8,763 nt of DNA. Origin: Chloroflexota bacterium (GTDB lineage: Bacteria; Chloroflexota; Limnocylindria; Limnocylindrales; Limnocylindraceae). The position numbers and the translations under genes were made by a program. Under the pieces are notes generated by a model. It ran no database searches. It was not told the origin of the DNA and saw only the letters and a program-made list of their open reading frames with translations. The DNA lies in NCBI GenBank assembly GCA_003476885.1, contig DMUR01000059.1, forward strand, positions 1-8,763. Reading direction: 5' to 3'. Below, one piece after another: positions 6,357 through 8,763 of the stretch (positions are counted from its first letter, which is position 1; the number at the start of each line of letters is the position of its first letter).

Positions 6357-6869
6357 ATGAAGCGTGAAGATCTTGTCTCGCAGACGCGTCGCCTCATTGA
6401 AGAGGGTGATCGCATTGATCGCTCGCCGTCACGCGCCGCGCTGAACACCTGGCTCGCCGCGAGCGACGCACTCCTCTCGGAGGCGTGGGGCTCCATGGAT
6501 CGCTATCACCTGGCCTGGCTTGAAGTGGGGCGCATTGCGCAGCCGCTGCGCGGTCGCGAGATCAGCACCGACGAAGAGTCGCAGGAGATTCGCAGCGTGG
6601 TGAGCGCCAAGGGGGCGGTGATGCGCGCTTCACTTGATGCAGTGGAGCGGCTGGGAATGCCCTTCCTCGGCGAGACACGCCCACGCGCCAAAGACGAAAA
6701 GACCGGCCTCCCTGACCATCTGCACGAAGCGCCGCACGGTCTCGTTGGCGGCGCCAGTGCACTGCAATCCGCCATTGACGCCGCACGCAAAGAGGCGGCG
6801 GCACACGAAGATCACGCGCTTAATCGGAAGAGCACGCCACAGAAAAGCGACCGCACGGATCTCTGGTAA
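6357..6869 (+). CDS. Hypothetical protein, 170 residues
   Basis: I do not recognise this family with confidence. The protein starts MKREDLVSQTRRLIEEGDRI, followed by a segment with spaced Trp/Tyr residues (AALNTWLAASDALLSEAWGSMDRYHLAWLEVG, split here at residues 28-58), a charged helix (70-100) and a polar, probably disordered His/Lys-rich tail (105-170). The opening LIxEGxxIxxS...Wxxxxxxxxx...G layout recalls N-terminal helical domains of some uncharacterised sensor or defence proteins, but that is only an impression. I chose the ATG at 6357 because the frame upstream of it overlaps the preceding gene and reads as Arg/Ser/Pro-rich shadow sequence. The promoter or ribosome binding site is unclear. 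It is followed by a likely leaderless promoter for the next gene. Confidence 0.62.
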   Translation: MKREDLVSQTRRLIEEGDRIDRSPSRAALNTWLAASDALLSEAWGSMDRYHLAWLEVGRIAQPLRGREISTDEESQEIRSVVSAKGAVMRASLDAVERLGMPFLGETRPRAKDEKTGLPDHLHEAPHGLVGGASALQSAIDAARKEAAAHEDHALNRKSTPQKSDRTDLW

Positions 6870-6874
6870 GGCGA

Positions 6875-6883
6875 TGCTACCCT
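6875..6883 (+). promoter_or_regulatory. Extended -10 promoter (TGCTACCCT) positioned for a leaderless mRNA
   Basis: TGC plus TACCCT fits TGnTAnnnT. The hexamer at 6878-6883 lies 7 nt before the ATG at 6891, so the transcript would start at or next to the A of the start codon. The 21-bp gap holds no purine-rich ribosome binding site. The same geometry is seen before the gene at 5930, which strengthens both calls. Confidence 0.55.
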
Positions 6884-6890
6884 TACCCGC

Positions 6891-7373
6891 ATGAGCCACC
6901 CACTGCACGGCGCACGACCGCTGGACACTCGCGCAGGCTTCCCTGAGGCCGCCGCGCAGATCAGCGCACGCTGGAGCGAAGTGGCGGACCGCGGCATCAT
7001 CGCCGCCGTTGAGCACAACCCAGAGCTGCGCGATCGCGTGGGCGAGCTCGGCCTGCGGCACCTGCTGCGCGATGCCGAGGTGGTGTTGCAGAAGCTCTGC
7101 GAAAGCGTTGGTGCAGGGAGCGTTGGCCCACTGAAGAACTTCACTGAGCACGCCACCGCAACGTGGCGCCGCCGGCGCATCTCTATGGACGACGTCACCG
7201 ATCTTTACGAAGGGCTGCGCGTCGCTGTGGCAGCAACGATCACTGGTGAGGCGGCAGCGTTTGCCGACCAGGCGCTGAACGAAGGGATTGCGGTGCTGAA
7301 GTGGCACCGTCGACTCGGCGGCGACACACGAAAGCGCAACCGCATCCTCAAGGCCATCTACAAGGGGGCGTGA
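6891..7373 (+). CDS. Hypothetical helical protein, 160 residues, possible RsbRD-N-like domain
   Basis: This all-helical soluble protein carries FPEAAAQISARWSEV (17-31), LGLRHLLRDAEVVLQKL (53-69) and a central stretch with EHATATWRRRR (86-96) followed by ISMDDVTDLYEGLRVAV (97-113). The pattern of His-Ala, an Arg-rich turn, then a D/E-L-x-x-x-Y-x-x-L-R helix resembles the N-terminal domain of RsbRD-type stress regulators and some histidine kinases (HA..RA..G....el...lr). No kinase, STAS or other output domain follows, so I give this only as a suggestion. The C-terminus is basic (RRLGGDTRKRNRILKAIYKGA), which could contact nucleic acid or protein partners. A promoter-like extended -10 precedes it, and it lies 1 bp from the DUF433 gene downstream, so the two are probably one transcription unit. 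Confidence 0.68.
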   Translation: MSHPLHGARPLDTRAGFPEAAAQISARWSEVADRGIIAAVEHNPELRDRVGELGLRHLLRDAEVVLQKLCESVGAGSVGPLKNFTEHATATWRRRRISMDDVTDLYEGLRVAVAATITGEAAAFADQALNEGIAVLKWHRRLGGDTRKRNRILKAIYKGA

Positions 7374-7374
7374 G

Positions 7375-7650
7375 ATGACGATCAAGTGGGTCAAGAGCGA
7401 TCCTCTGGTGATGAACGGCGAACCGTTCGTCTACGGCACGCGCCTCACCGTGCGCCGGCTCCTTGAGCTTCGCGCGAGCGGCTATGACGTGCAGCGCCTG
7501 ATGGGAGAGATGCCTGAACTGCGCGTGGTGGGGATCGCCCGTGCGTACGAGTTCGCCAAGGAGAACCGCGAGCACTACGCAGACTTCTTTGAGGCGAGCG
7601 GCGAGTTGAAGGGCCCAGGGCTCACACCCGCCGAAGCGGCACTCGTCTAA
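7375..7650 (+). CDS. DUF433 family small protein
   Basis: This 91-residue protein contains the DUF433 core: WVKSDPLVMNGEPFVYGTRL (5-24) followed by TVRRLLELRASGYDVQRLMGEMPEL (25-49) and GIARAYEFAKENREHY (53-68). The usual family consensus is dP.i..GkPvi.GTRipV..ll...a.G.s.eei...yP.l....i..al.Ya. The fold is a small helix-turn-helix-like domain. Several members act as antitoxins (VapB45 type) next to PIN or DUF5615 toxins. No such toxin is adjacent here: upstream is a helical protein and downstream a DUF59 protein, so an antitoxin role is not supported by context. The ATG follows the upstream TGA by 1 bp with a G-rich stretch (AGGGGG) at about 10 nt. A GPGLTPAEAALV tail extends beyond the core. 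Confidence 0.88.
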   Translation: MTIKWVKSDPLVMNGEPFVYGTRLTVRRLLELRASGYDVQRLMGEMPELRVVGIARAYEFAKENREHYADFFEASGELKGPGLTPAEAALV

Positions 7651-7655
7651 GGTGG
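7649..7655 (+). promoter_or_regulatory. Shine-Dalgarno-like AAGGTGG of the DUF59 gene
   Basis: AAGGTGG overlaps the TAA of the DUF433 gene and ends 4 nt before the ATG at 7660. It supports that start, and leadered, operon-type translation of the downstream gene. Confidence 0.5.
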
Positions 7656-7659
7656 ACGT

Positions 7660-7980
7660 ATGACCGAAGAGACGCTCGCAGTACCTACCGCCTTTGACGC
7701 ACAGAAGCGCGCCACCGAACTTGCAATTCTGGATGCGCTCCGCTCCGTTGTTGACCCAGAGATTGGAATGAACGTCGTGGAGCTTGCGCTCATTCGCCAG
7801 GTACTCGTGGGCGAAACGGAATCTGAAGTGAAGATGATCCTCACCACGCCCTTCTGTCCATATGCCGGCTCCATGCTCGCGCAGGTGAAGGAGGCGGCAG
7901 AGTCCGTCCTTGAACATCCGGTGAAGGTCACCCTGCTTGCTGAGCGCTGGGATCCGAAAGACGCTGGGCTTGCCTGGTGA
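7660..7980 (+). CDS. DUF59/MIP18-type metal-sulfur cluster assembly factor (SufT/PaaD-like)
   Basis: This is a 106-residue single-domain protein. The DUF59 signature is clear: ALRSVVDPEIGMNVVELALI (26-45, with DPE at 32-34), then TTPFCPYAGSMLAQV (62-76) carrying the conserved Cys66 of the T.p.CP motif. It ends in WDPKDAGLAW. Members such as SufT, PaaD and eukaryotic MIP18/CIA2 help mature Fe-S proteins. The family's usual vDLGLI reads VELALI here, a mild deviation. No suf or paa genes are visible in the window, so the client is unknown. The radical-SAM enzyme KamA upstream is one Fe-S protein nearby, but that link is only positional. Its TGA overlaps the start of the adenosyltransferase by 4 bp. 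Confidence 0.9.
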   Translation: MTEETLAVPTAFDAQKRATELAILDALRSVVDPEIGMNVVELALIRQVLVGETESEVKMILTTPFCPYAGSMLAQVKEAAESVLEHPVKVTLLAERWDPKDAGLAW

Positions 7981-8630
7981 GTGGCAATTCGAATAGCGAT
8001 TCGAACAGCGACGCGCAGCGGGAAGTGAAGCTCCCCCCCAGCAAGGTTGCCACCGGTAAGGGTGACGCTGGCACCACGGGACTCCTCTTCGGCGGTGATC
8101 GAATTTCTAAGGATGACGTGCGCACCGAGGCGTACGGCACCGTTGACGAAGCGACCGCTGCACTCGGGATGGCGCGCGCCGAACTGATCGGCCTCACTGG
8201 CGAAGGGATCGCCGCACTCGACGAGACGATCCTCTCCATTCAGCGCGACCTCTTTGTGGTGGGCGCAGAGCTCGCAACAAATCCAGACGCATGGGAGCGA
8301 CTCGTTGAGGGGCGCACGAAGGTTTCGCCGAACATGCTCGCCCGCATCAACGCGCTCCTCGTCACCACAGAGTCGGCGATCGTCTTCCCGAAAGACTTCG
8401 TCATCCCTGGTTCAAGTAAGGCTTCGTCCGCCATTGAACTTGCGCGCACGATCATCAGACGTGCGGAGCGCTGGTGCGTCACGCTCGGACGCGAAGGGCT
8501 CCTCCCTGGCGATCATCTGCTCGCCTATATGAATCGTCTCGCCGACCTACTCTGGCTGCTCGCACGCCAGGCCGAAACGCTCGAAGCTTCCGCAACGCGC
8601 TCCGTCTCCCAGACGCCACTGCGCGACTAA
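7977..8630 (+). CDS. pduO: PduO-type ATP:cob(I)alamin adenosyltransferase
   Basis: This 217-residue protein transfers the adenosyl group of ATP to cob(I)alamin to make coenzyme B12 in the cytosol. The ATP-binding N-terminal motif TGKGDAGTTGL is at 26-36. YGTVDEATAALG is at 53-64, RTIIRRAERW (157-166) holds the conserved RRAER, and YMNRLADLLWLLAR (184-197) matches the Y.NRLSD.LF..AR motif. The start is a GTG in a GTGA overlap with the DUF59 stop. The first about 22 residues are a low-complexity Asn/Ser/Asp stretch made partly by a 12-bp tandem repeat. The insert between the first two motifs is of ordinary length, and the C-terminal about 18 residues are polar. Users of AdoCbl are not in the window; lysine 5,6-aminomutase, methylmalonyl-CoA mutase or class II ribonucleotide reductase are candidates elsewhere. 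Confidence 0.96.
   Translation: MSGNSNSDSNSDAQREVKLPPSKVATGKGDAGTTGLLFGGDRISKDDVRTEAYGTVDEATAALGMARAELIGLTGEGIAALDETILSIQRDLFVVGAELATNPDAWERLVEGRTKVSPNMLARINALLVTTESAIVFPKDFVIPGSSKASSAIELARTIIRRAERWCVTLGREGLLPGDHLLAYMNRLADLLWLLARQAETLEASATRSVSQTPLRD
7987..8010 (+). repeat. Two-copy 12-bp tandem repeat at the 5' end of the adenosyltransferase gene
   Basis: ATTCGAATAGCG (7987-7998) is followed directly by ATTCGAACAGCG (7999-8010), 11 of 12 bases identical. It is in frame (four codons per unit) and encodes the NSNSDSNSD stretch at residues 4-12. This looks like a slippage duplication in an unconstrained N-terminal tail. Confidence 0.85.
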
Positions 8631-8635
8631 CGCGC
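8621..8635. repeat. GCGCG-ACTAA-CGCGC inverted repeat across the convergent gene junction
   Basis: A perfect 5-bp GC stem with a 5-nt loop spans both stop codons: the TAA of the adenosyltransferase ends the loop, and the minus-strand TAG begins in the right arm. The genes converge with only 4 bp between them, and no other hairpin was noticed here. There is no T-run on either side, so a bidirectional terminator role is possible but weak. Confidence 0.4.
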
Positions 8636-8763
8636 TAGGAGAACTCGACGTCGCCGAAGATGTAGCGCACGCTCCCTTGGAGTCGCGTGTAGCCAAGGCG
8701 TTCATAAAGAGCATTCGCGCCGGTGAGTGAATCCGAGTCAACGCCGAGCGCTGAGCCTTCAAA
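8635..8763 (-). CDS. GNAT-family acetyltransferase, C-terminal fragment (5' end outside window)
   Basis: Read from 8763 leftward, the minus strand gives 42 residues and a TAG stop at 8635-8637. It begins FEGSALGVDSDSLTGANALY and continues ERLGYTRLQGSVRYIFGDVEFS. The pattern LxVdxxxxxGAxxLYerlGY is the hallmark of GNAT motif B at the end of the acetyl-CoA binding domain, with the conserved Tyr (ALYERLGY) that often acts as general acid. Substrate cannot be told from this fragment; the wording is similar to that of mycothiol-synthase-like and other tandem GNATs. It is the only minus-strand gene seen and converges on the adenosyltransferase gene. Confidence 0.85.
   Translation of the reverse strand, partial: FEGSALGVDSDSLTGANALYERLGYTRLQGSVRYIFGDVEFS

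Noticed and set aside
5446..6496. Two long minus-strand open frames (286 and 318 codons) covering the end of kamA and the gene at 5930
   Set aside because: They run antisense to an unmistakable kamA 3' end, read as Arg/Ser/Ala-rich composition without motifs, and are expected as stop-poor frames in GC-rich DNA.
6630..7394. Minus-strand open frame of 254 codons opposite the genes at 6357 and 6891
   Set aside because: It is Cys/His-scattered with no recognisable domain and overlaps two plus-strand genes plus the start of the DUF433 gene. The plus-strand genes have promoter-like signals and operon spacing.
8547..8762. Minus-strand open frame of 71 codons at the right edge
   Set aside because: It is the wrong frame. 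The frame ending at 8635 gives the recognisable GNAT motif, while this one is Ser/Arg/Ala-rich and runs into the adenosyltransferase gene.
1..8763. Mobile elements, CRISPR arrays, tRNA/rRNA genes, riboswitches
   Set aside because: No transposase or integrase-like protein, regularly spaced repeat, cloverleaf-like sequence or conserved riboswitch core was seen. In particular, no B12 or lysine riboswitch core is evident, and the gap before kamA is too short for a lysine riboswitch.

Overview
The window is a GC-rich, densely packed bacterial segment. It carries eleven CDS on the plus strand (the first truncated at its 5' end) and one truncated CDS on the minus strand at the right edge. There is no RNA gene, insertion sequence, phage gene, CRISPR array or other mobile signature. 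The largest non-coding gap is 96 bp, and most genes abut or overlap. Short ATG- or GTG-overlap starts, and -10 hexamers placed directly in front of ATG codons, suggest a lineage that uses leaderless mRNAs (Actinobacteriota- or Chloroflexota-like). The sequence alone does not fix the phylum.

Layout: (1) 1-1239: the C-terminal end of an MsrB-type methionine sulfoxide reductase, then the universal ATPase/GTPase YchF. (2) 1232-3303: an ornithine cyclodeaminase/mu-crystallin family reductase translationally coupled to a proline-racemase-fold enzyme. The latter has Thr in place of the second catalytic Cys, the hallmark of trans-3-hydroxy-L-proline dehydratase. Together they read as a two-step route from trans-3-hydroxy-L-proline through delta1-pyrroline-2-carboxylate to L-proline. 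(3) 3319-4251: a divergent diacylglycerol/sphingosine-kinase-fold lipid kinase. (4) 4348-5901: a long lysine 2,3-aminomutase (KamA) behind the only sizeable leader in the window. (5) 5930-7373: three small or medium proteins of unrecognised function, two of them preceded by well-placed extended -10 elements with no 5' leader. (6) 7375-8630: a DUF433 protein, a DUF59/MIP18-type Fe-S assembly factor and a PduO-type ATP:cob(I)alamin adenosyltransferase, tightly coupled. (7) 8635-8763, minus strand: the C-terminal end of a GNAT acetyltransferase, convergent with the adenosyltransferase across a 4-bp gap.

A theme is amino-acid and cofactor metabolism: hydroxyproline salvage, lysine to beta-lysine by a radical-SAM/PLP/Fe-S enzyme, an Fe-S assembly factor, and coenzyme B12 production. 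I see no convincing wholly new system. The least explained part is the block at 5930-7373. The best-supported functional refinements are the dehydratase assignment from Cys-to-Thr, and the lysine (not glutamate) specificity of KamA.
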